NCBI GenBank assembly: GCA_036746315.1
Contig: DAIOEK010000001.1
Span: 114,008 to 178,007, forward strand
DNA length: 64,000 bases
Source: DAIOEK01 sp036746315
GTDB taxonomy: Bacteria > Chloroflexota > Anaerolineae > Anaerolineales > Anaerolineaceae
Reading direction: 5' to 3'
Shown: one piece after another, positions 52,519 through 61,599 of the stretch
Layout of the letters: each line of letters opens with the position of its first letter
Numbering within the stretch: position 1 is the first letter of the stretch
Program-made: the position numbers and the translations under genes
The notes under the pieces: generated by a model
What the model saw: only the letters and a program-made list of their open reading frames with translations
Databases searched by the model: none
What the model was told of the DNA's origin: nothing

Positions 52519-53865
52519 CTAAATTTTGTAATCAATCAGCGATTCGACAATGCGAATTTGCTCATCCAGGGCGGGTTCCGATGACGCAGATGTCGTTTTG
52601 TATTGCGATGTTGTATTTGAATTGCCCTGAAATGTGTTTTGATGTGATTGCTGATCAGATTGTGTACCGACCTGCATATTCGAAATCTGGATGCCGGCAT
52701 CCGACAGAGTTTGGCGTAACTGTACCATCTGGCTTTCCAGCAGCTTACCTGTGGATGGATTATCTGCCAGCAAGGAAACACCAACTCCCTGTTGAGTGGA
52801 AGTGATCTTGAGATCGATATGCCCCAGTTCCTGGGGATATAACTGTACGCGGAGGGTTTGTCTGCCTGACTGCGACAGCTTATCCATCTGTCGGGTGATT
52901 TGTCCGATGATGTTGGTTGTCTGAGCTTCCGCCAGGCGGTCCGGCCCAATCGATTGCGGAACGGTGCTTTCCACTTTGGTGGTCTCGGCACCCGTTACCA
53001 TCTTTCCCGGAGATTCTCCAGGAGATGCCTGCACTTGTGGTGGACTGTCTTCAACTTGTTCGATACTTGCCTCTGACTGCAATCCATTGCCATGAACTTC
53101 CACCTTGCTGCTAGTCGAAACCTTGGGTGTTGCGGTTGCAACCGGAGTCTGATCGGCAAGATTTTGCTCGGAGTGCTGGATAGTAGATGGTTTGATTGCA
53201 CTTTCTTCCGCAGGAGCAGGAGCTGGGGTTTGGAGTTTGCTTTTACTGTGGTCATCATCCACAACGGCGGGAGAGATGTCTTGCGTATTTTCCACGATCT
53301 CTTCTGGCTGGTCTGCCTCCTGTGCAGTGGCGGTTTGCGCAACCCCCGGGCTGACTTTCGCCCTTGGCGAAGCGTCTGTATCCGGTGCAACGGCTTTGGT
53401 TGCCGCGGTTTGTTCGCTGTGAATAACTGGAGGGGTTGTGTGGTTATCATTCGATACCAAATCAACCGTTGGTTCCTCAACAGTCACACTTTCTGCTACC
53501 GGTGCTTCGACCTTAACAACTTGCACCGGGACTGGTGGCGCTGTAAACGCGATGGCAGGCTCGGTGATTTGCTCGGTGGGCATGTCTTTATCGATTTGTT
53601 GATGATCTTTTTCGTCTTTTGTTTCGGATGGTTTTTCTCCTTGAATGTCTGGTGGTTGTGATTCAGCACTCACCGCCTTCGCAGTGGGCTTATCGGATGT
53701 TTTGGTTGCCGCATTTTCTGCCAGCGTTGTGTTTCCGGCTTCCATTTGCGACTTCAAGACATCTTCAAAACTGCTTCCCTCACGTCCTGGAGTGTAGCCT
53801 GTCCGTGAGACTGGCGGAGGCGAGGGCGGCGAGGTGATGATAGGACACTGAATTTGTTCACTCAT
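52519..53865 (-). CDS. fliK: Flagellar hook-length control protein FliK
   Basis: A secreted ruler that measures hook length, 448 residues. The first 330 residues are low-complexity and Pro/Glu/Thr/Ala-rich, consistent with an extended ruler. The C-terminal Flg_hook domain has LRVQLYPQELGHIDLKI and SLLADNPSTGKLLESQM, LRQTLSDAGIQISNMQV. It lies 11 bases before flgD and 2 bases after flgB. A shorter FliK-type gene is at 48912. Confidence 0.9.
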   Translation of the reverse strand: MSEQIQCPIITSPPSPPPVSRTGYTPGREGSSFEDVLKSQMEAGNTTLAENAATKTSDKPTAKAVSAESQPPDIQGEKPSETKDEKDHQQIDKDMPTEQITEPAIAFTAPPVPVQVVKVEAPVAESVTVEEPTVDLVSNDNHTTPPVIHSEQTAATKAVAPDTDASPRAKVSPGVAQTATAQEADQPEEIVENTQDISPAVVDDDHSKSKLQTPAPAPAEESAIKPSTIQHSEQNLADQTPVATATPKVSTSSKVEVHGNGLQSEASIEQVEDSPPQVQASPGESPGKMVTGAETTKVESTVPQSIGPDRLAEAQTTNIIGQITRQMDKLSQSGRQTLRVQLYPQELGHIDLKITSTQQGVGVSLLADNPSTGKLLESQMVQLRQTLSDAGIQISNMQVGTQSDQQSHQNTFQGNSNTTSQYKTTSASSEPALDEQIRIVESLIDYKI

Positions 53866-53867
53866 CT

Positions 53868-54266
53868 TTACCCCGATGCGATAGTTTTCAAGAGCAGCAA
53901 TTTCTTGCTAAGCTCCTGACTGACTGCCTGGTATTGAATACCAGTTTCCGACATGTTTAAGAGTTCTGTATCAATATCTACATTGTTTTCGTCTGCTCGC
54001 GCTGTACCTCCTGCTTGTGCTTTTACTTGATAAAATGTTTTATTGCTGGATGCAGCCAGATGCCCGCTATTGGTAACAGCCATCTGCACCTGCCCATTCG
54101 AACGCAAAGCACGTTGAAGGGCACTCTCAAATTCGACTTCCTGGGCGCGATAACCCGGCGTGTCGATATTGGCAATATTGCGTGAGATAATCTGCTGCCG
54201 AAGGGATAATCCATCCAGCGCCATTTTGGCGGCTTGAATTGCATTGTCACTGAATAGTCCGCTCAT
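53868..54266 (-). CDS. flgB: Flagellar rod protein FlgB
   Basis: A proximal rod protein, 132 residues. It has MALDGLSLRQQIISRNIANI and NIDTPGYRAQEVEFE at the N-terminus and the C-terminal helix DTELLNMSETGIQYQAVSQ. In most genomes flgB directly precedes flgC. Here it is moved downstream of fliJ and the lytic transglycosylase, about 6 kb from flgC. Confidence 0.92.
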   Translation of the reverse strand: MSGLFSDNAIQAAKMALDGLSLRQQIISRNIANIDTPGYRAQEVEFESALQRALRSNGQVQMAVTNSGHLAASSNKTFYQVKAQAGGTARADENNVDIDTELLNMSETGIQYQAVSQELSKKLLLLKTIASG

Positions 54267-54267
54267 C

Positions 54268-54822
54268 TCACGCGCTCCAATCTTGATTCGTGTAGTAATC
54301 CATCACTCGTTCCACATAGACCTGTGTCTCACGGTAGGGGGGAATGCCATTATACTTGTCCACAGTGCCGGGACCGGCATTGTAAGCTGCCAGGGCTTTT
54401 TCTGTATCTCCGCCATAACGATCCAACAGCGATGAAAGAAACTTAACGCCGCCTTCGATGTTCTGCGCCGGGTCAAGCGAATTCGAAACGCCCAGCCATT
54501 TTGCCGTTGCCGGCATCAATTGCATCAAACCTTCTGCTCCGGCTGAAGAAACTGCTTTAGGGTTAAAGTTGGATTCAGCTTTGATGACTGCTTGAACGAG
54601 CCTGGGGTTTACGTCATATTTTTCTGCCGCTTGTGCTATCAGATCAGTAAATTTGGCACCCTGTAGAGAGCCGCTGCTATCATCGCTCTGAAGAGAGCGT
54701 TGCAGCCCTGATAGCTCCTCAGTCTGCTCATCTCCTGAAAGCGAGTTTTGCAACAATTTCAGGAGCAATTCATACATGATCGATTGAACACGGGAATTGA
54801 AGACGTCACCGATCATAACCAC
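54268..54822 (-). CDS. Soluble lytic transglycosylase-like protein (SLT domain)
   Basis: A peptidoglycan-cleaving domain, 184 residues. The SLT fold (about 70-180) shows the catalytic Glu in VIKAESNFNPKAVSSAGAEG, then MQLMPATAKWLG and ALAAYNAGPGTVDKYNG. There is no signal peptide or membrane segment, so export may use the flagellar pathway as for FlgJ. Its place between fliJ and flgB, overlapping fliJ by 10 bases, argues that it opens the cell wall for the rod. Confidence 0.88.
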   Translation of the reverse strand: MVMIGDVFNSRVQSIMYELLLKLLQNSLSGDEQTEELSGLQRSLQSDDSSGSLQGAKFTDLIAQAAEKYDVNPRLVQAVIKAESNFNPKAVSSAGAEGLMQLMPATAKWLGVSNSLDPAQNIEGGVKFLSSLLDRYGGDTEKALAAYNAGPGTVDKYNGIPPYRETQVYVERVMDYYTNQDWSA

Positions 54823-55271
54823 ACCTCATTTTTCCGCGCACGAAATCCCTGCGAAATATACACATCATCGATGAAGCGCTTCTCTTTTTCTTTTTCTTCC
54901 TCAAGGTATCGGTCATATTCCTTGTTTTTAAGGATTTTGAGAGATTCCTCTTCTTTCTTGGCTTCTATCAGGCTGAGTCTTTTTTGCTCAATCTGCTCAG
55001 AAAGCTTCTGGATGGCTGCATTTACCATTTCGATGCCGTCTTCGAGTTGATGTATATTGGATCGGAGATGATCGATGGCAAACAGGTCAATTTCACCTGT
55101 CATCCGCTCATGAAGAGTTTCGTATAGGTTACTTTGTGCAGATTGCAATGAAATCAACAGTTCTTCTTTTTGATGCCTGTCTTGCATGAGCTGACCCAAC
55201 TCAATTTCCAGCGCTTCGACTTTGCTGTGGCGAACATCCAAAACGGTTTGTAAACTGAATTTAGGCGGCAT
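54813..55271 (-). CDS. fliJ: Flagellar export stalk protein FliJ
   Basis: A coiled-coil component of the export ATPase complex, 152 residues and helical from end to end. It has KFSLQTVLDVRHSKVEALEIEL at the N-terminus and an acidic/basic coiled coil (EEEKEKEKRFIDD) near the end. It lies 8 bases after fliI. The family is weakly conserved, and assignment rests on the N-terminal pattern, length and position. Confidence 0.9.
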   Translation of the reverse strand: MPPKFSLQTVLDVRHSKVEALEIELGQLMQDRHQKEELLISLQSAQSNLYETLHERMTGEIDLFAIDHLRSNIHQLEDGIEMVNAAIQKLSEQIEQKRLSLIEAKKEEESLKILKNKEYDRYLEEEKEKEKRFIDDVYISQGFRARKNEVWL

Positions 55272-55279
55272 AATTTACC

Positions 55280-56602
55280 TCACGCTTGACTCTGTTCCAG
55301 TAACGACAAGGTCGATTCAAAAGGCGTCACATCTTTGGTTTCCTGCTGCAGGAAGGTGGTTAGGGCTGGCAGGACACGCAATGCTTCGTCGATTTCAGGG
55401 TCTGATCCGCTGACGTATGCGCCAATGTTGACCAGATCTCTGGCTTTTTCATAAGTAGCAAGATGTTTTCTGGCATTCGCTGCCAGTTGTATGTGCTCCC
55501 TGGTGGTTACAGCGGGCATCACACGGCTGACACTGTTGAGAACATCGATGGCAGGGTAATGATTGCGTGCAGCCAGGGTTCGGCTCAGAATGATATGCCC
55601 GTCCAGGATACCGCGTGTTGCATCGCAAATGGGCTCGTTGAAGTCGTCACCTTCCACCAATACAGTGAAAAATCCGGTGATTGTACCATTTGCGCTTGCA
55701 CCGGCCCTTTCGAGCAACCTGGGCAGGAGCGCGAATACCGATGGCGTATATCCCTTACTCGCGGGCGGCTCGCCAATAGCCAGCCCCACCTCGCGCTGTG
55801 CCATGGCAAAACGGGTAACCGAGTCCATTAGGAAGGTCACATCCATGCCGTTATCGCGGAAGTGCTCCGCAATGGTCATGGCGACAAAAGCTGCTTTCAG
55901 CCGGACCAGGGCAGGTTGATCGGAGGTGGAAACGACGACGACCGAGCGGGCAAGACCATCTTCACCCAAATCCCTTTCAAGAAATTCACGGACTTCACGC
56001 CCTCGTTCTCCAACTAGAGCGATCACAGATACATCTGATCTGGAACTGCGGGCTATGGTGCCCATCAGGGTGCTTTTACCCACCCCTGAGCCCGCAAAAA
56101 TACCCATACGCTGCCCTTTACCGCAGGTCAACATGCCATCGATGACCCGTACGCCGGTGACCAAAGGTTGATTGATCGGTGGACGTGATAGGGGCGGTGG
56201 TGGGGCATTGTTGGTGGCAGCGTATTCCACGCTGTCAAGAGTAGGGCCGCTGTCGATTGGCTGCCCCAACCCATCCAGCACTCTGCCCAATAAGGGCATG
56301 CCGACCGGAGAGCGGAACGCTCTGCTGACTGGATATACTTCAGAACCTGGCTGAATTCCTTGCATGTCGCCCAGGGGCATCAGCAGCACCCGTTCTTCGT
56401 GAAAGCCCACTACTTCAGCCATGATGGGTTCCGCGTCGGTGGGGTTGATTTCGCAAACTTCGCCAATTTGACAATCCAATCCAATCGCCTGAATCGTTAA
56501 TCCCAAAACCTGAATTACCCGACCGGATGTTCGGGTGGGATTCAGTTGGGTTAGCGCCTGAGAATAACGACTCAGGTCAGGCAATTTGATGGTGTCACTC
56601 AT
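55280..56602 (-). CDS. fliI: Flagellar export ATPase FliI
   Basis: The ATPase that energises protein export, 440 residues. P-loop GIFAGSGVGKSTLMG, Walker B VTFLMDSVTRFAMAQRE, and the flagellar/type III signature PPASKGYTPSVFALLPRLLERAG. It overlaps fliH by 4 bases and is 8 bases before fliJ. All key catalytic residues appear intact. Confidence 0.96.
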   Translation of the reverse strand: MSDTIKLPDLSRYSQALTQLNPTRTSGRVIQVLGLTIQAIGLDCQIGEVCEINPTDAEPIMAEVVGFHEERVLLMPLGDMQGIQPGSEVYPVSRAFRSPVGMPLLGRVLDGLGQPIDSGPTLDSVEYAATNNAPPPPLSRPPINQPLVTGVRVIDGMLTCGKGQRMGIFAGSGVGKSTLMGTIARSSRSDVSVIALVGERGREVREFLERDLGEDGLARSVVVVSTSDQPALVRLKAAFVAMTIAEHFRDNGMDVTFLMDSVTRFAMAQREVGLAIGEPPASKGYTPSVFALLPRLLERAGASANGTITGFFTVLVEGDDFNEPICDATRGILDGHIILSRTLAARNHYPAIDVLNSVSRVMPAVTTREHIQLAANARKHLATYEKARDLVNIGAYVSGSDPEIDEALRVLPALTTFLQQETKDVTPFESTLSLLEQSQA

Positions 56603-57471
56603 TCTTCTGGAGCCTCGGGTTTATTTTTGCTTTCAGGGGTCAAGGTATCCATAATGGCTTTGAGCTGGGTTTCAATGCGTCCGTCTGCCGAGCCCCATTG
56701 ACCGTTTACGTAACATCCGCCACGCGATATCGAATTACTGGGGATCACCTCAATCTGATGGTTGGTGATTGATTCCTGATATTCGCGCCAATAGGGACCG
56801 AGTAGTGTGGCATCTTCCGGGTTGACATAAATTCGTAAATTACCCAACGAGCGGGCGTTGTCCAGCACGGTTGTGAATGTCTGTTGCAGGGTGGCTGCAT
56901 CCAGGGTGAATCCTTCCCCAAACAGTTTCTGGGCAATGTTCTTGATCAAACCCAGCACCATGCTCTCGCTTTGTGTAAATACTTCTTCGCGCCAGGCATA
57001 TAATTCCTGCACCAGGGATTTGGCGGTAGCGAATTGCGCCTGTAGTTCATTCATGGATGTGTTCCAGCCATCCTGATATGCCTGCTCCTGGACGGATTTG
57101 GCATTATCTTCAGCTGTTCTGATGATTTCCTCTGCCTGACGTCGGGCATCCAAAATTATTTGGGTGGCGGCGTCGGCGGCATTAGCCGGTGTGTTGTAAC
57201 GAACAGCAGGCTGCCATTTTGGATTGCTGTGATCGACTCTGGCGGCGCCAAAATCGCCAGGCATCCAGGCGGCAGGCTTGACATCAACATCTGCTTTTAA
57301 TAAATTTCCTGAAGATTTTTCAGCAATGACCCCATCCTGAACTGAACCGAACAATGGCCGCGGATCGTTGCTTTCTTTACCGGTGGCAGAATCCAGAATA
57401 TTCTTTACCAGATCGGTTGGCAGCCAGCTTTGTACGGTCCCGTTGGGGTTCAAACTACGCGATGACTTCAT
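56599..57471 (-). CDS. fliH: Flagellar export ATPase regulator FliH
   Basis: Binds FliI and links it to the C ring, about 290 residues from the ATG at 57471, which follows GGAGGTGAAG; a longer frame from 57489 is less supported. It overlaps fliG by 17 bases. An N-terminal linker precedes a coiled coil (AEEIIRTAEDNAKSVQEQAYQ) and a C-terminal domain with LRIYVNPEDATLLGPYW and SRGGCYVNGQWGSADGRIETQ. Confidence 0.91.
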   Translation of the reverse strand: MKSSRSLNPNGTVQSWLPTDLVKNILDSATGKESNDPRPLFGSVQDGVIAEKSSGNLLKADVDVKPAAWMPGDFGAARVDHSNPKWQPAVRYNTPANAADAATQIILDARRQAEEIIRTAEDNAKSVQEQAYQDGWNTSMNELQAQFATAKSLVQELYAWREEVFTQSESMVLGLIKNIAQKLFGEGFTLDAATLQQTFTTVLDNARSLGNLRIYVNPEDATLLGPYWREYQESITNHQIEVIPSNSISRGGCYVNGQWGSADGRIETQLKAIMDTLTPESKNKPEAPEE

Positions 57472-58477
57472 ATTCTTCACCTCCTCCACCGGCTATGACG
57501 ATTTCACCTGCTTCTTCCAGAGAGCGGACAGCATCGACGATGCGTCTTTGTGAACCATAAACATTTTTGGCGAGTTGCGGCCCAAGGATTTCGATTTCTT
57601 CTTTCAGGTTTTCGCGGGCACGCTCTGATAAACTGCGGAAGACCAGATCTTTTAATTTTTCTGAGGCTGCCTTTAACGCCATGGCAAGATCAGATTTGGA
57701 GATATCGCGCAATACTCGCTGCATCGTCTTGTCATCCAGCTTCGCCAGATCATCGAAGGTAAACATATTGGAATGGATTTCTTCCACCAACTTGGGGTTC
57801 GTTGTATCCAATGCCTCGAGAATGGATTTTTGAACGCCGCGGTCTACCTGGTTCATCATCTTCACCAGGAAGGAGACGCCACCGGTAGCCCGAAAATCAG
57901 CTTCGTTCAATACACCGGAAAGCTTGCTTTTCAGGTTTCGTTCCACCACTTGAACCACCTGTGGTGAGACCCGATCCATATTTGCCAGGCGCAGAACCAC
58001 CTCGATTTGCAGATCTTTTGGAAAGCTGCAAAGAATATCAGCTGCAACTTTGGCTTCCAGATATGACAATACCAGAGCAATGGTCTGGGGAAGCTCATCC
58101 TGAAGCAGGGTTGCCACCTGGGCCGGGTCGGCGTTGCGCAACATCTCGAATGAGGAAAGTTGCTCGCGTGCAGAAATCCGTTCCAGAATTTCTGCGCCGC
58201 GCCGTGGACCTACAGCCCGGGCCAACAATTGGCGGCTGTATTCAACCCCTCCGCCCATCAACCCCACGCCCTCCTGGGAGAGCTCGTATGCTTCGAGCAT
58301 TACTTCTCTGCGTGTTTCAGGGGAGATATTGCCGCCATGCGACAGGGAAAGCAACACGCGTTCGATTTCCCCTTCCCCCAGATATTGCAAAACTTTGGAA
58401 GAAAGGTCGACACCCAGGCTGAGCAGCAAGGCGGTGGTTTTTTCAAGACCGGAAGGAGCTAGCAATGAGTCGTTCAT
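57455..58477 (-). CDS. fliG: Flagellar motor switch protein FliG
   Basis: The torque-generating switch protein, 340 residues. Typical armadillo-type domains include LSLGVDLSSKVLQYLGEGEIE, DELPQTIALVLSYL, MFTFDDLAKLDDKTMQRVLRD and the charged C-terminal helix region FRSLSERARENLKEEIEILG. It overlaps fliF by 4 bases and fliH by 17. Confidence 0.96.
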   Translation of the reverse strand: MNDSLLAPSGLEKTTALLLSLGVDLSSKVLQYLGEGEIERVLLSLSHGGNISPETRREVMLEAYELSQEGVGLMGGGVEYSRQLLARAVGPRRGAEILERISAREQLSSFEMLRNADPAQVATLLQDELPQTIALVLSYLEAKVAADILCSFPKDLQIEVVLRLANMDRVSPQVVQVVERNLKSKLSGVLNEADFRATGGVSFLVKMMNQVDRGVQKSILEALDTTNPKLVEEIHSNMFTFDDLAKLDDKTMQRVLRDISKSDLAMALKAASEKLKDLVFRSLSERARENLKEEIEILGPQLAKNVYGSQRRIVDAVRSLEEAGEIVIAGGGGEEYEVIA

Positions 58478-60135
58478 ATGTGTTTCTCATCTTCTGTGAG
58501 CCACATCTGGATGATTTCGGCTACACTGGCGGGGTTTTCTTCTGTCAGTCGGGTAAGTACTTTTTGTAATTGTTCATCCTCGGGATGGGCTTTGTGTGGC
58601 TTGATTAATGATTCCAGGCGGGGTGTAGGGGCGGCGTTTTCCTGGGTATTTGCTCCCAAACTGGGTAATCCCACTCCGTCTTGGGAGGAGAATAACGGTG
58701 CATTCATGGATGCCGGGGCGGACAGGGCAGCTTCTGAGAGTGGCTTCATTACCGGTACCCAGGCATCTGCAGATGCCAGTTTGAGGTTCTTGAGCAGGCG
58801 TTGAACATAGAAGAGGAGGACAAAGAGTAATATCACTGCCCCGGCAATTTCGCCAATGCGCCAGTACAGGTCAGTCTGTGATGCCTTTTCCAGATCTTGG
58901 GTTTGTGTTTCGAGGTAAGTCTTGTCAAAAACGGTGTTCTCAACCACCAGTTTGTCGCCACGAGTTTCGTCGATGCCTACCGCAGCCGCAACTGCACTTT
59001 GCAAGGTTGCCAGTTGGGTCTGGTCGGTGACATCATCCACCAACACCGATAATGTGATCCGCTTAATGGAGCCCGGGCTGATGATCTCATGTGCTTGCTG
59101 GGAGGACAGCTCGTAGTTGACCACCTCATCCGACCGGGTGTAGTTGGATGAACTGGCATTGGTCGCTGTTGTATCCGTTCCTTCCGGCAGGTTGGTTTCT
59201 GCACCGGGAATTCCACCCGTTGCACCACCTGCTGTAGTGTAATTTTCCGTTGTTTTCTGGGTGCTGCGGATTGTTGTTGTGGATGGTTCGTAAGTTTGTG
59301 AAGTGGTTTCTTTTTGTGTCCAGTCCAGCGATACGTCTGCCTGCACCACTGCGCGATTGGGTCCCAGCACCTGCAGCAATAGTTGTTCCGCTTTCTGCTG
59401 GATCGCCAGTGCCGCAGCAGCTTCTGCTGCGCGCCTGGTATCGGTTTGTCCGGCAACACCTGCTTCGCCACTTCCACCTGTTCCACTTGCCAGCATTCTA
59501 CCGGATGAATCAACAACCACCACGTTTTCTGGTTTTAGCCCTTCCACAGAAGAAGCGACCAGATGGGTGATGGATTGCACTTGTGCCTGGTCCAACGACC
59601 GGCTGCCATTTAATTGCAGCATGATGGAAGCGGTGGTTGGAGCTTGATCACTGGAGAGGAGGGTTTTCTCGGGTGTGACAATATGCACGCGGACGGCTTC
59701 AACCGGAGCCAGACTGCCAATCGTTCGTTCCAATTCACCTTCCAGAGCACGCTGGTAATTCACCTTCTGCGTAAATTCCGTCATCCCTAGTGTGGAACCG
59801 GAGAAAAGTTCAAAGCCTACCGTGCCGTTTTGAGGCAGCCCTTCGCGCGCCATTTGAAGTCGCACCTCATATACCTGGTCCTGCGGTACCAGGATGGTAC
59901 CAGTGCCTTGAAGGCGGTATTCGATGCCGGACTCGTTCAGCTTATCAATCACTTCTCCTGCGTCTTCCTCGCTCATGCCGCTGAAGGCGACTTCATAACT
60001 GGGCTGTGTTGCCCACGTGATGAGCAAGGGAACAACAATTACCGCAGCCAAAATAAGTGCGATAAGGGTTATCTTTTGGGAGGTGGATTGTCTGCTCCAG
60101 AATGTAGATACTTGTTGCTGCAAAGGTACTGACAT
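58474..60135 (-). CDS. fliF: Flagellar MS-ring protein FliF
   Basis: Builds the membrane ring on which the motor assembles, 553 residues. TM1 lies near 21-43 and TM2 near 430-450. The periplasmic ring-building domains have VAFSGMSEEDAGEVIDKLNES and LEGELERTIGSLAPVEAVRVH. The C-terminal tail binds FliG. It overlaps fliG by 4 bases. The Ser/Thr-rich stretch between ring domains (GTDTTATNASSSN) is variable in the family. Confidence 0.96.
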   Translation of the reverse strand: MSVPLQQQVSTFWSRQSTSQKITLIALILAAVIVVPLLITWATQPSYEVAFSGMSEEDAGEVIDKLNESGIEYRLQGTGTILVPQDQVYEVRLQMAREGLPQNGTVGFELFSGSTLGMTEFTQKVNYQRALEGELERTIGSLAPVEAVRVHIVTPEKTLLSSDQAPTTASIMLQLNGSRSLDQAQVQSITHLVASSVEGLKPENVVVVDSSGRMLASGTGGSGEAGVAGQTDTRRAAEAAAALAIQQKAEQLLLQVLGPNRAVVQADVSLDWTQKETTSQTYEPSTTTIRSTQKTTENYTTAGGATGGIPGAETNLPEGTDTTATNASSSNYTRSDEVVNYELSSQQAHEIISPGSIKRITLSVLVDDVTDQTQLATLQSAVAAAVGIDETRGDKLVVENTVFDKTYLETQTQDLEKASQTDLYWRIGEIAGAVILLFVLLFYVQRLLKNLKLASADAWVPVMKPLSEAALSAPASMNAPLFSSQDGVGLPSLGANTQENAAPTPRLESLIKPHKAHPEDEQLQKVLTRLTEENPASVAEIIQMWLTEDEKHI

Positions 60136-60170
60136 AAGTTTTTACTCTTGTGAATTAATAAAATGGGTTC

Positions 60171-60476
60171 TTATACACTCATCCGCATGATTTCACGATA
60201 GGCATCCACCAGCTTGTCGCGGATTGCCATGGCGACACGAAAGTTGACATCATTCTCTTCGGAGGCAATTGTGACGGTGTGTAGATCTACATCACCGCCG
60301 GATGCCAGGGTTTGAATCAGCGAATCGGTATTTTGCTGGGATTCGTTGAGGGACTCAAGTACTGCGCCAAAGGAATTCCCAACTTGATCCAGTGCGGAGG
60401 TACTATTGGTTTTACCGGTGGAACCAAGCGGGTTGATCGAATTTATGTTCAAAGGAGTGATTGGGGTAATTGCCAT
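60171..60476 (-). CDS. fliE: Flagellar hook-basal body protein FliE
   Basis: A small adaptor between the MS ring and rod, 101 residues. The middle has VGNSFGAVLESLNESQQNTD and the C-terminal helix DVNFRVAMAIRDKLVDAYREI, diagnostic of FliE. It lies between flgC and fliF, the standard order. Confidence 0.93.
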   Translation of the reverse strand: MAITPITPLNINSINPLGSTGKTNSTSALDQVGNSFGAVLESLNESQQNTDSLIQTLASGGDVDLHTVTIASEENDVNFRVAMAIRDKLVDAYREIMRMSV

Positions 60477-60492
60477 AAGACTATCCTTCTAT

Positions 60493-60954
60493 TTATTTAC
60501 CAATATCTAGTGCTTTCAAAGCCATTCGCTTTGCGGCGTCGACGACTGCCAGGTTGGCTTCATAGGAGCGGGTGGCGGAAAGCATATTGGTCATTTCCAC
60601 CACAATATCCACGTTTGGATATGTCACGTAACCGTCTTCGTCTGCGTCAGGATGAGTTGGATCGTAAACGCGAGAACCTTCTTCTTGATCGGTAACGATT
60701 TGCGCAACTTCTACTCCGCCGGTTTGGTTGATGCGGCTTGCCATGGGGGAATTGGCAAACCGGCTGGCAAGAAAAGGCGGTAGATTGTTGCTGGGCGTTT
60801 GTGGAACGAAAACAACATCCTGGCGTTTATAAGGGCCACCTTCGGCGGTCCGGGTGGTTTGTGCATTTGCAATATTGTTCGAAATCATATCCAGGCGTAA
60901 CCGTTGAGCTGTTAAGCCGCTGCCACTGATTCGAATGCTGTTCCAGAAACTCAT
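60493..60954 (-). CDS. flgC: Flagellar rod protein FlgC
   Basis: A proximal rod protein of 153 residues from the ATG at 60954, which follows GAGGAGA; a frame extending to 61026 lacks support. N-terminal IRISGSGLTAQRLRLDMISN and NIANAQTTRTAEGGPYKRQ, and C-terminal YPNVDIVVEMTNMLSATRSY. It is the first gene of the flgC-to-flgE block, after a 170-base gap with a stem-loop, so it may have its own promoter. Confidence 0.94.
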   Translation of the reverse strand: MSFWNSIRISGSGLTAQRLRLDMISNNIANAQTTRTAEGGPYKRQDVVFVPQTPSNNLPPFLASRFANSPMASRINQTGGVEVAQIVTDQEEGSRVYDPTHPDADEDGYVTYPNVDIVVEMTNMLSATRSYEANLAVVDAAKRMALKALDIGK

Positions 60955-61077
60955 ACCTGTCTCCTCGATAAATAATTCTGGATGCATGTATGCTAACAGA
61001 ACCATCCGCGTGAGACAGTAAAGCATTGATGAAGAAGATATAAAAAATGTATAAAGGAACGAAATTAAACCCTTAGA

Positions 61078-61095
61078 GGGGCAGTGATTTGCCCC
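61078..61095 (-). other. Short GC stem-loop between fliS and flgC
   Basis: GGGGCA pairs with TGCCCC over a 6-base loop, between the fliS stop and the flgC start. It is not followed by a T run on either strand, so it is a weak terminator candidate at best. Confidence 0.35.
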
Positions 61096-61127
61096 GGGTC
61101 AGTGAGTAGGTTGAGTGAAAATAACTC

Positions 61128-61487
61128 TCAGGCTGCTGAAATTCTCTGATTTTGCAGCGCTGGAGCAGCCAGGTGTTGCAAGCTTTTTTCACCCTGCACC
61201 CAGGCGTCTCGTAATTCAGTCAAGGTGTGGATCGCACTGGTGTAATCGCCTTGGCGGATACAATCCAGGCACCACTGGTAAAGTCGAAAGAGGCCAACTG
61301 ATACATCAGGATAATCGAAATTCAATGCATCGCGTAAAACCGTGATCGCTTTCGTCGCTTGGGAAAAATCCTTCTGTTCGCAGGAATTGATGGCGAGGTT
61401 GTATGCCATGATAACCAGTCGAATGGGGCTGGCGCCCATCACGTCCTGTGTGCGATATTCGTTGCGGTGGTAAGAAGTTTGATACAC
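61128..61487 (-). CDS. fliS: Flagellin chaperone FliS
   Basis: A chaperone that keeps flagellin soluble before export, about 119 residues. I chose the GTG at 61487 because AGGAGT lies 7 bases before it and it aligns with the usual FliS start (YQTSYHRNEYRTQDVMGASP). A longer frame to 61607 is less likely. Helical pattern includes LVIMAYNLAINSCEQKDFSQA and FDYPDVSVGLFRLYQWCLD. It lies between flaG and flgC. Confidence 0.88.
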   Translation of the reverse strand: MYQTSYHRNEYRTQDVMGASPIRLVIMAYNLAINSCEQKDFSQATKAITVLRDALNFDYPDVSVGLFRLYQWCLDCIRQGDYTSAIHTLTELRDAWVQGEKSLQHLAAPALQNQRISAA

Positions 61488-61599
61488 GGCTTTACTCCTG
61501 ACAATCACTGTTTGGTCGTTCGATATTATTGTTATCGGGTTGCCCTTTTTATACTTGAGCATCTTCGCGTAAAATCTGGATAAAAGTATGGACCTTGTT

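Noticed and set aside
61078..61095. Rho-independent terminator between fliS and flgC
   Set aside because: Only six base pairs and no T run; listed as a stem-loop without assigned function.
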